Below are positions 38,857 to 46,850 of a stretch of DNA of 64,000 bases, piece after piece. Positions within the stretch are counted from its first letter, which is position 1. Each line of letters begins with the position of its first letter. Source of the stretch: Cellulomonas sp. JH27-2. GTDB taxonomy: Bacteria > Actinomycetota > Actinomycetes > Actinomycetales > Cellulomonadaceae. The stretch lies in NCBI RefSeq assembly GCF_014837175.1, contig NZ_JACYFR010000004.1:287437-351436 (forward strand). The letters run 5' to 3'. The position numbers and the translations under genes were made by a program. A model generated the notes under the pieces. The model ran no database searches, had not been told where the DNA came from, and saw only the letters and a list, made by a program, of their open reading frames with translations.

Positions 38857-39888
38857 CTACTCCGCCAGGAGCTGCGCGATCGCCGGCAGGGTGCGCGGGT
38901 CGCCCTGCACGAGCATCGTGGTCACGGCCGTGGCGCGCCACGCCGGGAGCTGGGCGCGGATGTCGTCGGCCGTCCCGACGAGGGCGACGTCGCGGATCAG
39001 CTCGATCGGGACCGCCGCCGCAGCGCGCGCCTTGTCGCCGGCCAGGTAGTGCGCCTGGATCTCGTCGCACGCCTCGGCGTAGCCCAGCCGGTCCAGCACG
39101 TTGCGGTGGAAGTTCGCGCCCTTGGCGCCCATGCCGCCGGCGTAGAGCGCAACGAAGGGCCGGATGCTGTCGGCGGCGCTCGCGACGTCGTCGCCCAGGA
39201 CGATCGGCACGGGGCAGACGACCTCGAACTGCGCGGGGTCGCGCAGACGGGCGGCGCGTGCCGCGAAGCCGTCGGCGAGCAGCTGGCGGTACTCGTCGTC
39301 CATGCGCGGCGAGTAGAACATCGGCAGCCAGCCGTCCGCGATCTCCGCGGTCATCGAGATGTTCTTGGGCCCCTCGGCGGCCAGGTGGATGGGCAGGTCC
39401 GCGCGCAGCGGGTGGACCGTGGAGCGCAGCGGCTTGCCCAGACCGGTGCCGCCGTCCAGCGGGAGCCGGTAGAAGTCGCCGGCGTGCGTGACCGGTGCCT
39501 CGCGGCGCAGCACGTCGCGCACGATCGACACGTACTCGCGCGTGCGGGCCAGGGGGCGCGGGTACGGCTGGCCGTACCAGCCCTCGACGACCTGCGGGCC
39601 CGAGGCGCCCAGGCCCAGCACGAAGCGGCCGCCGGAGAGGTGGTCGAGCGTCAGTGCGGCCATCGCCGCGGCGGTGGGCGTGCGGGCGGAGAGCTGGGCG
39701 ATGGCGGTGCCGAGGCGGACGCTCGACGTGCGCGACCCCCACCACGCCAGCGGGGTCAGCGCGTCGGACCCGTAGGCCTCGGCGGTCCAGACCGAGTCGG
39801 CGCCCAGCGCCTCGCACGCGAGCACCGTCTCCTGCGCGCCGGGCGGCGGGCCGGCCGACCAGTACCCCATGTAGTAGCCCCAGCGCAC
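38857..39888 (-). CDS. LLM-class F420-dependent oxidoreductase
   Basis: The product is 343 residues from GTG 39888, preceded by GGAGGTCGTC. It forms the luciferase-like barrel: ALGADSVWTAEAYGSDALTP, GTAIAQLSARTPTAAAMAAL, LSGGRFVLGLGASGPQVVEG, LPIHLAAEGPKNI and VGTADDIRAQL. This pattern is that of the F420-dependent branch (mer/Fgd-like hypothetical oxidoreductases). It uses reduced F420 or flavin on an unknown substrate. It lies just upstream of the alkyltransferase-like gene on the same strand. Confidence 0.9.
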   Translation of the reverse strand: MRWGYYMGYWSAGPPPGAQETVLACEALGADSVWTAEAYGSDALTPLAWWGSRTSSVRLGTAIAQLSARTPTAAAMAALTLDHLSGGRFVLGLGASGPQVVEGWYGQPYPRPLARTREYVSIVRDVLRREAPVTHAGDFYRLPLDGGTGLGKPLRSTVHPLRADLPIHLAAEGPKNISMTAEIADGWLPMFYSPRMDDEYRQLLADGFAARAARLRDPAQFEVVCPVPIVLGDDVASAADSIRPFVALYAGGMGAKGANFHRNVLDRLGYAEACDEIQAHYLAGDKARAAAAVPIELIRDVALVGTADDIRAQLPAWRATAVTTMLVQGDPRTLPAIAQLLAE

Positions 39889-39998
39889 GACGACCTCCGA
39901 TCCGACGCGTCGGCGGCGACGCGAGCGGCCAGGCTACCCGCGCGCACCGACGCTCTACCTGCGACCGGCGCGGAGGTCGTCGGAGCGCCCGGTACCGG

Positions 39999-40976
39999 CT
40001 ACGCGCGCGCCCGGTCCGCGAGCGTGTTGAGCAGCGCTGCGGCCGTCGCGGCGTCGTCGACCGTCACCACCGCCGCGCGCTCACCGGTGCGCCGCACCTC
40101 GAGCGCCTCACCCTTGCGCAGCACGACGCCGATGCGACCGCCACGCCCGACGCGGTAGCCCCAGCCGCCGTAGTCGCGCACGGGGACGACGGTCGTGGCC
40201 CGTGCGGCGACGACCTCGTCGAGCGGGACCTCCAGGCGGGGCCACCCCAGCAGACCCTTCGCCACGAGCCCCCGGTCGTCGACGGTCACGTCGAACACGG
40301 CCATGGTCGCGATCAGCGCGACGATGGCCACGGTGAGCAGGCCCAGCGCCCAGACCCGCGTGACGACGGTGACGGCGAGCACCGTGACGGCCGCGACGAC
40401 CGCGACGACGACCATGCCGCGTGACGTCGCGGTGCGCTGCCAGACCGCGCGCTCGGAGCCGCTCAGGGCGAGCCGCGGTGCGTGCGGGTCGATCGGTGCG
40501 GTGGCGGGCCGTTCCGGATCGCCGGGGCTGACGACGGCGGCGAGGGCGCCGCACACGATGCCCGCAAGCGCGGCGACCAGGATGGTCGTGGTGGGGCCGG
40601 GAGCGTCGCGCGCATCCGTGAGGCCACGCTGACCGGCGAGCCCACCGAGCAGGATCCCGCCGAGGAACACCGCGAGGCCCACGCTCGTGCCCGCCGCGAG
40701 CCGTCGCGTCGCGGCGGATCGTCCGGCCCAGAACGACAGCGCCCAGAACCCGACCGACGTGAGCAGGCCGACGACGACCATCGGCAGGATCGCCGACGCC
40801 AGCCCACCGAACCCGTCGGGCCCGTGCGCGCCCCAGTGGACGGCCACCGGGTCGGGCAGGTCGTCGGCCCAGCTCACGGCGACGAGCGTCGCGCACGCCA
40901 GGACCGCGACGGGCGCGACCAACGTGAGGATCGTCGTCGACCGCCGGAACGGGACGGTCGTCGTCGGGGTGGTCAT
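39999..40976 (-). CDS. DUF1648-domain membrane protein
   Basis: The product is 325 residues from ATG 40976, which overlaps the stop of the GntR gene by four bases. It is hydrophobic: a DUF1648-like first part (span, then DDLPDPVAVHWGAHGPDGFG), with spans near 15-35, 65-85, 100-120, 135-155, 195-215 and 220-240. A C-terminal soluble domain follows with GLLGWPRLEVPLDEV and GGRIGVVLRKGEALEV, similar to a PH-like fold. It resembles the SdpI-related or YtrA-linked membrane proteins. Function unknown. Coupling to the regulator suggests that it is controlled by it, possibly under envelope stress (inferred). Confidence 0.82.
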   Translation of the reverse strand: MTTPTTTVPFRRSTTILTLVAPVAVLACATLVAVSWADDLPDPVAVHWGAHGPDGFGGLASAILPMVVVGLLTSVGFWALSFWAGRSAATRRLAAGTSVGLAVFLGGILLGGLAGQRGLTDARDAPGPTTTILVAALAGIVCGALAAVVSPGDPERPATAPIDPHAPRLALSGSERAVWQRTATSRGMVVVAVVAAVTVLAVTVVTRVWALGLLTVAIVALIATMAVFDVTVDDRGLVAKGLLGWPRLEVPLDEVVAARATTVVPVRDYGGWGYRVGRGGRIGVVLRKGEALEVRRTGERAAVVTVDDAATAAALLNTLADRARA

Positions 40977-41320
40977 CGCAGGGCCTCCTTGAGCAGGGCC
41001 AGGGTGGTGGCCGGGGGGACGTCGAGCTCGCGCGCGGCCGCGACGACGGCCGCGATCGCGCGGTGCAGGGGTGCGTGGTCCGGTGCGTGCGCGACGACGG
41101 CCCCGCGGCCGCGGCGCAGCTCGATGACGCCGTCGTCGCGCAGGTCCTGGTACGCGCGCAGGACGGTGTGCAGGTTGACGTCGAGCGACGCGGCCAGGTC
41201 CCGCGCCGACGGCAGGCGTGTCCCGACGGGCAGGTCGCCGCGCGCGACGAGCGCACGGACCTGCTGGCCGACCTGCTCGAAGAGCGGATCGGCCGACGAG
41301 GGATCGATCCGGATCAGCAC
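40973..41320 (-). CDS. GntR-family regulator, YtrA subfamily
   Basis: The product is 115 residues from GTG 41320. The N-terminal winged helix-turn-helix reads DPLFEQVGQQVRALVARGDL, GTRLPSARDLAASLDVNLHT and RAYQDLRDDGVIELRRGRG, the classic GntR motif. Only two short helices follow, as in YtrA-type regulators. These usually repress their own operon together with a membrane or transporter gene, which matches the coupled DUF1648 gene here. An AT-rich block with a repeat-like structure directly upstream is a likely promoter and operator. Confidence 0.92.
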   Translation of the reverse strand: MLIRIDPSSADPLFEQVGQQVRALVARGDLPVGTRLPSARDLAASLDVNLHTVLRAYQDLRDDGVIELRRGRGAVVAHAPDHAPLHRAIAAVVAAARELDVPPATTLALLKEALR

Positions 41321-41326
41321 ACGCCA

Positions 41327-41356
41327 ACCCTACTTGTTATCCATCAACTAGAACAA
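41327..41356 (-). promoter_or_regulatory. Probable promoter/operator of the GntR-DUF1648 operon
   Basis: On the minus strand TTGTTC (41351-41356) and TAGGGT (41327-41332) are 18 bases apart, and the GTG start is 6 bases further, so the transcript may be leaderless. The block is strikingly AT-rich for this genome and holds TTGTT...AACAA inverted half-sites, fit for a GntR dimer. Confidence 0.45.
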
Positions 41357-41392
41357 CTTGCCGTGGCCTGCCCTGGCGCCGGGCGCGGTGGG

Positions 41393-41977
41393 TCAGATGT
41401 AGATGGCCGGGTCGTCGATCTCGGCGTCGAAGGGGGCGACGGACGGACGCAGGCGGATCTTGGCCGGGACGCCCACCGCGATGCCGTCCGGCGGGACATC
41501 GTGGATGACGACGGCGTTCGCGCCGATCTGCGCGCCGTGCCCGATCCACACCGGGCCCAGGATCTTGGCGCCCGCCCCGACGACGACACCGTCGCCGAGG
41601 GTGGGGTGCCGCTTGCCGTGCCGCATGGACTTGCCGCCCAGCGTGGAACCGTGGAACAGCACGACGTCGTCGCCGACCTCGGCGGTCTCACCGATCACGA
41701 CGCCCATGCCGTGATCGATGAACAGCCGGCGGCCCAACCGCGCGCCGGGGTGGATCTCGATCCCCGTCAGTGCGCGCACGAACTGTGAGAGCAGGCGCGC
41801 GGGCAGGCGGAGCGACGGGTTGCGCCACATGCGGTGCGCCAGTCGGTAGGTCCACACGGCGTGCACGCCCGGGTACGCCAGGGCGACCTCGATCAGCGAG
41901 CGCGCCGCGGGGTCGCGGTGGCGGGCTGCGTCGAGGTCCTCCCGGAGCGTGGCCAGGAAGTGCTTCGGGTCCGACAT
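41393..41977 (-). CDS. cysE: Serine O-acetyltransferase
   Basis: The product is 194 residues, the short actinobacterial/Bacillus type (EpsC-like). A helical N-terminal domain ends in a [17 protein letters not shown] segment. A left-handed beta-helix follows with hexapeptide repeats: [57 protein letters not shown]. The catalytic His is in [11 protein letters not shown]. It makes O-acetylserine from serine and acetyl-CoA, feeding CysK. It lies 84 bases downstream of cysK with a hairpin in between. An ATG at 41977 with a G-rich purine run before it is used as start. Confidence 0.95.
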   Translation of the reverse strand: MSDPKHFLATLREDLDAARHRDPAARSLIEVALAYPGVHAVWTYRLAHRMWRNPSLRLPARLLSQFVRALTGIEIHPGARLGRRLFIDHGMGVVIGETAEVGDDVVLFHGSTLGGKSMRHGKRHPTLGDGVVVGAGAKILGPVWIGHGAQIGANAVVIHDVPPDGIAVGVPAKIRLRPSVAPFDAEIDDPAIYI

Positions 41978-42022
41978 GGGGGGTCTCGGTTCTGTGCGCG
42001 TCGAACGGGGGGGGGGCGGGCT

Positions 42023-42054
42023 CCCGGGCCCGCGGCGGTCACCGCGGGCCCGGG
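42023..42054 (-). terminator. 13-bp GC hairpin between cysK and cysE
   Basis: CCCGGGCCCGCGG (42023-42035) pairs with its complement 42042-42054 around a 6-base loop, directly after the cysK stop. A C-rich tract follows on the transcript (the plus strand shows a long G run at 42007-42016). It may be a partial terminator or an mRNA-processing site that lowers cysE relative to cysK. Confidence 0.6.
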
Positions 42055-42061
42055 GACCGGA

Positions 42062-42997
42062 TCAGTCGAGCAGGTCCGCGTAGAGGACGGTCGACAGGTA
42101 GCGCTCACCGAACGACGGGATGATCGCCACGATGAGCTTGCCCGCGTTCTCGGGACGCTCGGCCAGCTGCTTGGCCGCGTACAGCGCGGCACCCGACGAG
42201 ATGCCGACGAGCAGGCCCTCCTCGGCGGCGGCGCGACGCGCGTACGTCACGGCCGTCTCGGCGTCGACGTCGATGATCTCGTCGTACACGGTGGTGTCGA
42301 GGATCTCGGGGACGAAGTTGGCGCCGATGCCCTGGATCTTGTGCGGGCCGGGCTGGCCGCCGTTGAGGATGGGCGACTCGGCCGGCTCGACACCGACGAT
42401 CTGCACGCCCGGCTTGCGCTCCTTGAGCACCTGGCCGACACCGGTGATGGTGCCGCCCGTGCCGATGCCGGCGACCAGGATGTCGATCTCGCCGTCGGTG
42501 TCGGCCCAGATCTCCTCGGCCGTGGTGCGGCGGTGGATGGCCGGGTTGGCGGCGTTCGCGAACTGGCGGGCCAGGATCGCGCCCGGGCGCTCGGTGACGA
42601 TCTCGTCGGCGCGGTTGACCGCCCCCTTCATGCCCTCGGACGCGGGCGTCAGGATGAGCTCGGCACCGAAGGCGCGCAGGAGCGCACGGCGCTCCTTGGA
42701 CATGCTCTCGGGCATGGTCAGCACGACGTCGTAGCCACGGGCCGCGCCGACGAAGGCCAGGGCGATGCCGGTGTTGCCCGACGTCGCCTCGACGATCGTG
42801 CCGCCGGGCTTGAGGTCGCCGGACTCCTCGGCGGCGTCGATGATCGCGACACCGATGCGGTCCTTGACCGAGTTGGCCGGGTTGTAGAACTCGAGCTTGC
42901 CGACGACCGTCGCGCCGGCGCCGTCGGTGATCTTGTTGATGCGGACCAGCGGGGTGTTGCCGATGAGCGCCGTCGCGTCGTCGTAGATGCGTGCCAT
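42062..42997 (-). CDS. cysK: Cysteine synthase A (O-acetylserine sulfhydrylase)
   Basis: The product is 311 residues from ATG 42997 with AAGAGGAACC before it. The PLP Lys45 is in [11 protein letters not shown]. Further motifs are [28 protein letters not shown] and [11 protein letters not shown], full CysK type. It joins sulfide to O-acetylserine to give cysteine. It forms an operon with cysE and probably interacts with it as the cysteine synthase complex, although the short CysE tail (DDPAIYI, ending in Ile) must dock in the CysK active site. A Cys-rich leader reading frame lies about 190 bases upstream. Confidence 0.97.
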   Translation of the reverse strand: MARIYDDATALIGNTPLVRINKITDGAGATVVGKLEFYNPANSVKDRIGVAIIDAAEESGDLKPGGTIVEATSGNTGIALAFVGAARGYDVVLTMPESMSKERRALLRAFGAELILTPASEGMKGAVNRADEIVTERPGAILARQFANAANPAIHRRTTAEEIWADTDGEIDILVAGIGTGGTITGVGQVLKERKPGVQIVGVEPAESPILNGGQPGPHKIQGIGANFVPEILDTTVYDEIIDVDAETAVTYARRAAAEEGLLVGISSGAALYAAKQLAERPENAGKLIVAIIPSFGERYLSTVLYADLLD

Positions 42998-43122
42998 GGT
43001 TCCTCTTCGGTCGAGCCGGCGTCAGGTGACGACGGCGGTGGGGGTGTGCCTGATAGGGCGGAGGTGCGATGAGGCAGCGTGACCGTGTCCGGGTCGGTGT
43101 CGGTGCCGGTGGTGCCCGGGGC

Positions 43123-43183
43123 GAGCGCTGGCGTGTCGAAGCCCGTGTCCGGGGCTTCGCTCAGCAGAGTGCGGCCAGCGCTC
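43123..43183 (-). promoter_or_regulatory. Nested hairpin after the Cys-rich leader peptide (candidate attenuator)
   Basis: GCCAGCGCTC (43174-43183) starts at the leader stop codon and pairs perfectly with GAGCGCTGGC (43123-43132). Inside its loop lies an 8-bp hairpin CGAAGCCC/GGGCTTCG (43137-43144 with 43152-43159). A ribosome paused at the last Cys codons leaves the first arm free, while one at the stop codon would cover it. Leader translation can therefore change the fold. A C-rich stretch follows towards cysK. No T-run is seen, so Rho or translation coupling may be involved. Confidence 0.6.
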
Positions 43184-43257
43184 TACCGACAGCGACAACA
43201 GGCCGCAACGCACGCGGAGGCGACGCACGAGCAGGAAGGGGCGCAGAACAGGCGCAT
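43183..43257 (-). CDS. Cysteine-rich leader peptide upstream of cysK-cysE
   Basis: This reading frame is 24 codons, ATG at 43257 to TAG at 43183-43185, with an AAAGGAAG ribosome site seven bases before the ATG. Seven of 24 residues are Cys (positions 5, 9, 11, 16, 20, 21 and 23), with a CC-R-C cluster just before the stop. It is too short and too Cys-rich to be chance next to cysteine-synthesis genes. Cys-rich small reading frames that sense charged tRNA-Cys and attenuate sulfur genes are known from mycobacteria. By analogy, low cysteine would stall ribosomes on the Cys cluster and change the downstream hairpin to let cysK be expressed. The peptide itself probably has no other job. Confidence 0.75.
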   Translation of the reverse strand: MRLFCAPSCSCVASACVAACCRCR

Positions 43258-43293
43258 CGCTCTTCCTTTCATCGGTCGTGCGTTCGGCATGAC

Positions 43294-43321
43294 GCTATCG
43301 GCAACGCAGCCTGCCGCGCAA
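43294..43321 (-). promoter_or_regulatory. Probable promoter of the cys leader-cysK-cysE unit
   Basis: On the minus strand TTGCGC (43316-43321) and GATAGC (43294-43299) are 16 bases apart. They are followed by about 36 bases to the leader ATG, enough for the seen ribosome site. The elements are imperfect, so the call is moderate. Confidence 0.4.
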
Positions 43322-43382
43322 AGGTTCCCGGTGAGACGGTCGTCTCGTCAGATGGATGGGGGTGCTGGGGGATGATCGGCGG

Positions 43383-45023
43383 ATGACCGCCACGCTCGTC
43401 GCCCGCGGACTCGCCGCCGCCCACGCCGACCGCACGCTGTTCGCCGACCTGGACCTCGTGGTCGCGCCCGGCGACGTCGTGGGTCTCGTCGGCGTCAACG
43501 GCGCGGGCAAGTCGACGCTGCTGCGCCTGCTCGCGGGCGCCGACGAGCCGGCCGGCGGTCGCGTCACCGCGGCGCCCGCCGACGCCCTCGTCGGCTGGCT
43601 GCCGCAGGAGGTCGAGCGCGTGCCCGGTGAGACGGTCGCCGAGCACCTCGCCCGGCGGACCGGCGTGACGGGCTCGCAGGCCGCCCTGGACGCCGCGGCG
43701 CAGGCGCTCGCGGACGCCGCGCCGGGGGCCGACGACGAGTACGCGGCGGCCTTCGACCGGTGGATGGCGATCGGCGCCGCCGACCTGGAGGAGCGCACGG
43801 GCCAGGTGCTGGCCGACCTGGGGCTCGAGGTCGGCGTCGAGCACCCGATGACGGCCCTGTCGGGCGGGCAGGCGGCGCGCGTCGGGCTGGCCGCGCTGCT
43901 GCTGTCCCGGTTCGACGTCCTCCTGCTCGACGAGCCCACCAACGACCTGGACCTCGACGGGCTCGAGCGGCTCGAGCGGTTCGTCGCCGATCAGCGCGCC
44001 GGCATCGTCGTCGTCTCCCACGACCGTGAGTTCCTGGCGCGATGCGTGACGACCGTCGTCGAGCTGGACCTGGCACAGCAGCAGGTGGGCGTCTTCCGGG
44101 GCTCTTACGACGCCTACCTCGAGGAGCGCGCCACGGCGCGGCGCCACGCGCGGGAGGCGTACGACGAGTACGCCGACCGCCGCTCCTCGCTCGAGGAGCG
44201 GGCCCGCACGCAGCGCGGCTGGATGGACAAGGGCGTGCGCAACTCGGTGCGCAAGGCGACCGACCCGGACAAGATCCTGCGGGCGGCACGCCGCGAGGGC
44301 TCGGAGAAGCAGGCCGCCAAGGCGCGCCAGACCGAGCGGATGATCGAGCGGCTCGAGGAGGTCGCCGAGCCCCGCAAGGAGTGGGAGCTGCAGTACTCGA
44401 TCGCGGCGGCGCCGCGGGGGAGCTCGGTGGTCGCCACGCTGCGCGGGGCCGTCGTGCGGCTCGGCGACTTCACGCTCGGTCCCATCGACTGCCAGGTCGA
44501 CGCGGGCGACCGGATCGCCGTCGTCGGGGCGAACGGAGCGGGCAAGTCGACGTTGTTGGGTGCGCTGCTCGGACGGGTGCCGCTGGACGAGGGAACGTCG
44601 TCGCTGGGAGCGAGCGTCGCGATCGGTGAGGTGGACCAGGCGCGGGCCGCGCTGGGGGCCGACGACGTGCCGCTGGCCGACGCGTTCGCGGCGCATGTCC
44701 CGGACTGGCCGACCGGGGAGGTCCGCACGCTGCTCGCGAAGTTCGGCCTGCGTGCCGCGCACGTCCTGCGTCCGACGTCGTCGCTCTCACCGGGCGAACG
44801 CACGCGTGCCGCCCTGGCCCTGCTGCAGGCCAGGGGGGTGAACCTGCTGGTCCTGGACGAGCCGACCAACCACCTGGACCTGCCCGCGATCGAGCAGCTC
44901 GAGTCCGCGCTCGAGGAGTACACCGGGACGCTCTTGCTGGTCACCCACGACCGGCGCATGCTGGACGCCGTGCGCGTCACCCGACGGTGGGAGGTCGCGG
45001 ACGGGCGGGTGCGCGAGGACTGA
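43383..45023 (+). CDS. ABC-F family ATPase
   Basis: The product is 546 residues from ATG 43383. The first ABC domain has GVNGAGKST (about 41), LSGGQAARVGLAALLL and LLLLDEPTNDLDLDGLERLE. The second has GANGAGKST (about 385), the unusual signature LSPGERTRAALALLQ and LLVLDEPTNHLDLPAIEQLE. There are no membrane spans. A coiled-coil linker with many Arg and Lys (EEVAEPRKEWELQYSI nearby) joins them. It is a second ABC-F protein besides EttA, of the type that acts on the ribosome. Some members protect against antibiotics, but no such claim can be made here. It is divergent from the cys leader. Confidence 0.9.
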   Translation: MTATLVARGLAAAHADRTLFADLDLVVAPGDVVGLVGVNGAGKSTLLRLLAGADEPAGGRVTAAPADALVGWLPQEVERVPGETVAEHLARRTGVTGSQAALDAAAQALADAAPGADDEYAAAFDRWMAIGAADLEERTGQVLADLGLEVGVEHPMTALSGGQAARVGLAALLLSRFDVLLLDEPTNDLDLDGLERLERFVADQRAGIVVVSHDREFLARCVTTVVELDLAQQQVGVFRGSYDAYLEERATARRHAREAYDEYADRRSSLEERARTQRGWMDKGVRNSVRKATDPDKILRAARREGSEKQAAKARQTERMIERLEEVAEPRKEWELQYSIAAAPRGSSVVATLRGAVVRLGDFTLGPIDCQVDAGDRIAVVGANGAGKSTLLGALLGRVPLDEGTSSLGASVAIGEVDQARAALGADDVPLADAFAAHVPDWPTGEVRTLLAKFGLRAAHVLRPTSSLSPGERTRAALALLQARGVNLLVLDEPTNHLDLPAIEQLESALEEYTGTLLLVTHDRRMLDAVRVTRRWEVADGRVRED

Positions 45024-45168
45024 GGCAGACCGGCTCCGGCAGGACCACGACAAGGCCGTCAGATCGGACGACCTCCAACCCTCAGGACCGTGCTCTCGGC
45101 AACCGATGGAGACGGGGGACGCGTAGCGCCGGCGTCCCCGCACCTGCTCGTCGATACGGAGTGACGCC

Positions 45169-46401
45169 ATGAACCACCGCCTGTCCGCCCGAGCCGCACG
45201 TTCCCTCGGATCGGTGGTGGCCGCGACGATCGTGCTCGCCGGCCTCGTCGCGAGCCCGGCGCACGCGGCCACGGCGAGCCCGACGCCGTCGTCGAGCGCG
45301 ACGCCGAAGGCGTCCCCCACCCCGACGCCCAAGCCGACCGCGTCGCCGACGCCCAAGCCGACCGCGTCGCCGACGCCCAAGCCGACCGCGTCGCCGACGC
45401 CCAAGCCGACCGCGTCGCCGACGCCCAAGCCGACCGCGTCGCCGACCCCGAAGCCCACCCCGACCCCCACGCCCACGCCGAAGCCGGTCGTCATCCCCAA
45501 GAAGCTCACGAAGGGCACGACGAAGGGCGGCACGACCGTCGTCCTGCCGCTGGTGGCGAAGACGTACGCGATCACGTCGGGCTACGGCGCGCGCTGCATC
45601 CCGGTCAAGGGCGGCTCGACGTTCCACTACGGGCTTGACATGTCGGAGCCGGACGGCACGCCGATCTACGCGGTCGCCACGGGCAAGGTGACCTCGGTGC
45701 ACTACCCGAGCGGCGGGACGGCCGGCTACATCTCGGTCCGCAGCGTCATCGACGGCCAGGTCACCTACCTCGCCTACATCCACATGTGGAACCCGGGCAA
45801 GTACGTGAAGCTGGGCCAGAACGTGTCGGTGGGTCAGCACATCGCCGACGTCGGCGCATCGGGTCCGGCGTCGGGTCCGCACCTGCACCTCGAGGTGTGG
45901 AAGAACGCGTTCTACGGCTCGGGGACGTCGGTGAACCCGGCGACGTGGCTGACCGCGCAGGGCCTGCCCGTCGTCTCGCTGGCCAAGGCGAGCTACGCCA
46001 GGGCCGCGCCGAAGACGTGCACGTACTACCCGACGGCCAACCTGCGCCTGCGTGCCGGTGCATCGACGTCGACGAAGATCATCACGACCCTCCCGGCCAA
46101 CACGAAGCTCACCAACGAGCCGGGCGTGAAGGTCAACGGGTTCATCCCTGTCTCGGCCACGATCAAGGGCAAGACGCTGACGGGCTGGGTCTCGGCGTCG
46201 TACATCAGCCAGTACAAGACCTACTCGGTCGGCAAGACGACGTCGCTGCGACAGAAGGCGACTTCGTCGTCCCACAAGATCCTCACGGCGAAGAAGGGAC
46301 GGTCGCTGACGGTCATCACGCACGGCACGAAGTGGTCCAAGGTGCGCGTGTCCGGGTACGCCGGCTACCTGCCGACGAAGTACGTCCGCAACGGCTACTG
46401 A
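45169..46401 (+). CDS. Secreted M23 peptidase with SH3-like domains and a Pro-rich repeat
   Basis: The product is 410 residues from ATG 45169. It has a Sec signal peptide ([12 protein letters not shown], cut about residue 35), then a Pro/Thr/Ser/Lys spacer of eight-residue repeats PKPTASPT. The M23 domain has [18 protein letters not shown] and [10 protein letters not shown], which hold the zinc ligands. Two C-terminal SH3-like modules follow ([19 protein letters not shown] and [20 protein letters not shown]). It cuts or binds peptidoglycan cross-bridges outside the cell. Its stop and that of the convergent YciI gene share a 16-bp palindrome. Confidence 0.93.
   Translation: MNHRLSARAARSLGSVVAATIVLAGLVASPAHAATASPTPSSSATPKASPTPTPKPTASPTPKPTASPTPKPTASPTPKPTASPTPKPTASPTPKPTPTPTPTPKPVVIPKKLTKGTTKGGTTVVLPLVAKTYAITSGYGARCIPVKGGSTFHYGLDMSEPDGTPIYAVATGKVTSVHYPSGGTAGYISVRSVIDGQVTYLAYIHMWNPGKYVKLGQNVSVGQHIADVGASGPASGPHLHLEVWKNAFYGSGTSVNPATWLTAQGLPVVSLAKASYARAAPKTCTYYPTANLRLRAGASTSTKIITTLPANTKLTNEPGVKVNGFIPVSATIKGKTLTGWVSASYISQYKTYSVGKTTSLRQKATSSSHKILTAKKGRSLTVITHGTKWSKVRVSGYAGYLPTKYVRNGY
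45328..45447 (+). repeat. Five tandem 24-bp repeats inside the M23 gene
   Basis: The unit CCCAAGCCGACCGCGTCGCC followed by GACG repeats at 45328, 45352, 45376, 45400 and 45424, almost identical in every copy. It encodes PKPTASPT. Nucleotide identity, not only protein identity, shows recent expansion; copy number is likely to vary between strains. Confidence 0.93.
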
Positions 46402-46411
46402 CGGGTGCCCG

Positions 46412-46774
46412 TCAGGCGGAGTGGTCCACGCTCGGGCGGATGTCCGCGTCCTCGGTGAGCACCTCCGCGACGAGCTGTGCGAGCGCGACGCCGTCGGCGG
46501 TCCGCACGAGGTAGAAGCCGCCGAGCTGCTCGGCGGTCTCCGCGAACGGGCCGTCGGTGGGCGCCGCCGGACGGCCGGCTGAGCGACGCACCACGCGTGC
46601 GGTGGCGGCGTACTCGAGCTGCTCGCTCGCGAGGATCTCGTGGCCGTCGGCGGCGCACCGGGCGACGAAGGTCCGGTGGCTGGCGTCGAGCGCCTCGAGG
46701 GCAGGGCCGTCGAGGGCCTTCCAGGATGCCTCGTCGCCGTACAGCAGCACGGTCCAGGTGGTCGTCGTGCTCAT
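46412..46774 (-). CDS. YciI/DGPF-domain protein
   Basis: The product is 120 residues from ATG 46774 behind GAGGGGACCACG. It has the ferredoxin-like YCII fold: TVLLYGDEASWKAL, HRTFVARCAADGHEIL, and the conserved DGPFAETAEQLGGFYLV motif. Such proteins often occur with sigma factors and are annotated as PhnB/YCII-related, but their reaction is unknown. It overlaps the end of the M23 gene by a shared palindrome only. Confidence 0.85.
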   Translation of the reverse strand: MSTTTTWTVLLYGDEASWKALDGPALEALDASHRTFVARCAADGHEILASEQLEYAATARVVRRSAGRPAAPTDGPFAETAEQLGGFYLVRTADGVALAQLVAEVLTEDADIRPSVDHSA

Positions 46775-46850
46775 CGTGGTCCCCTCCCGTCCGGCCATCC
46801 GATCGTGGCCGCTGCGTGCGTGACGCGCCAGGGCGTGGGGGATCGACAGA

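Noticed and set aside
43022..43228. 68-codon minus-strand frame overlapping the cys leader
   Set aside because: It is His/Arg-rich with no ribosome site. It is explained as a shadow of the leader region, where the 24-codon Cys-rich frame is the better candidate.
45024..45168. Possible cyclic di-AMP riboswitch before the M23 peptidase gene
   Set aside because: Such switches precede cell-wall hydrolases in actinobacteria, so the region was checked for the conserved GAATCC-type and paired elements. They are not present.
46399..46414. Perfect 16-bp palindrome TGACGGGTGCCCGTCA over two convergent stop codons
   Set aside because: The loop would be only two bases, too tight for a good hairpin. The symmetry partly follows from two TGA stops facing each other.
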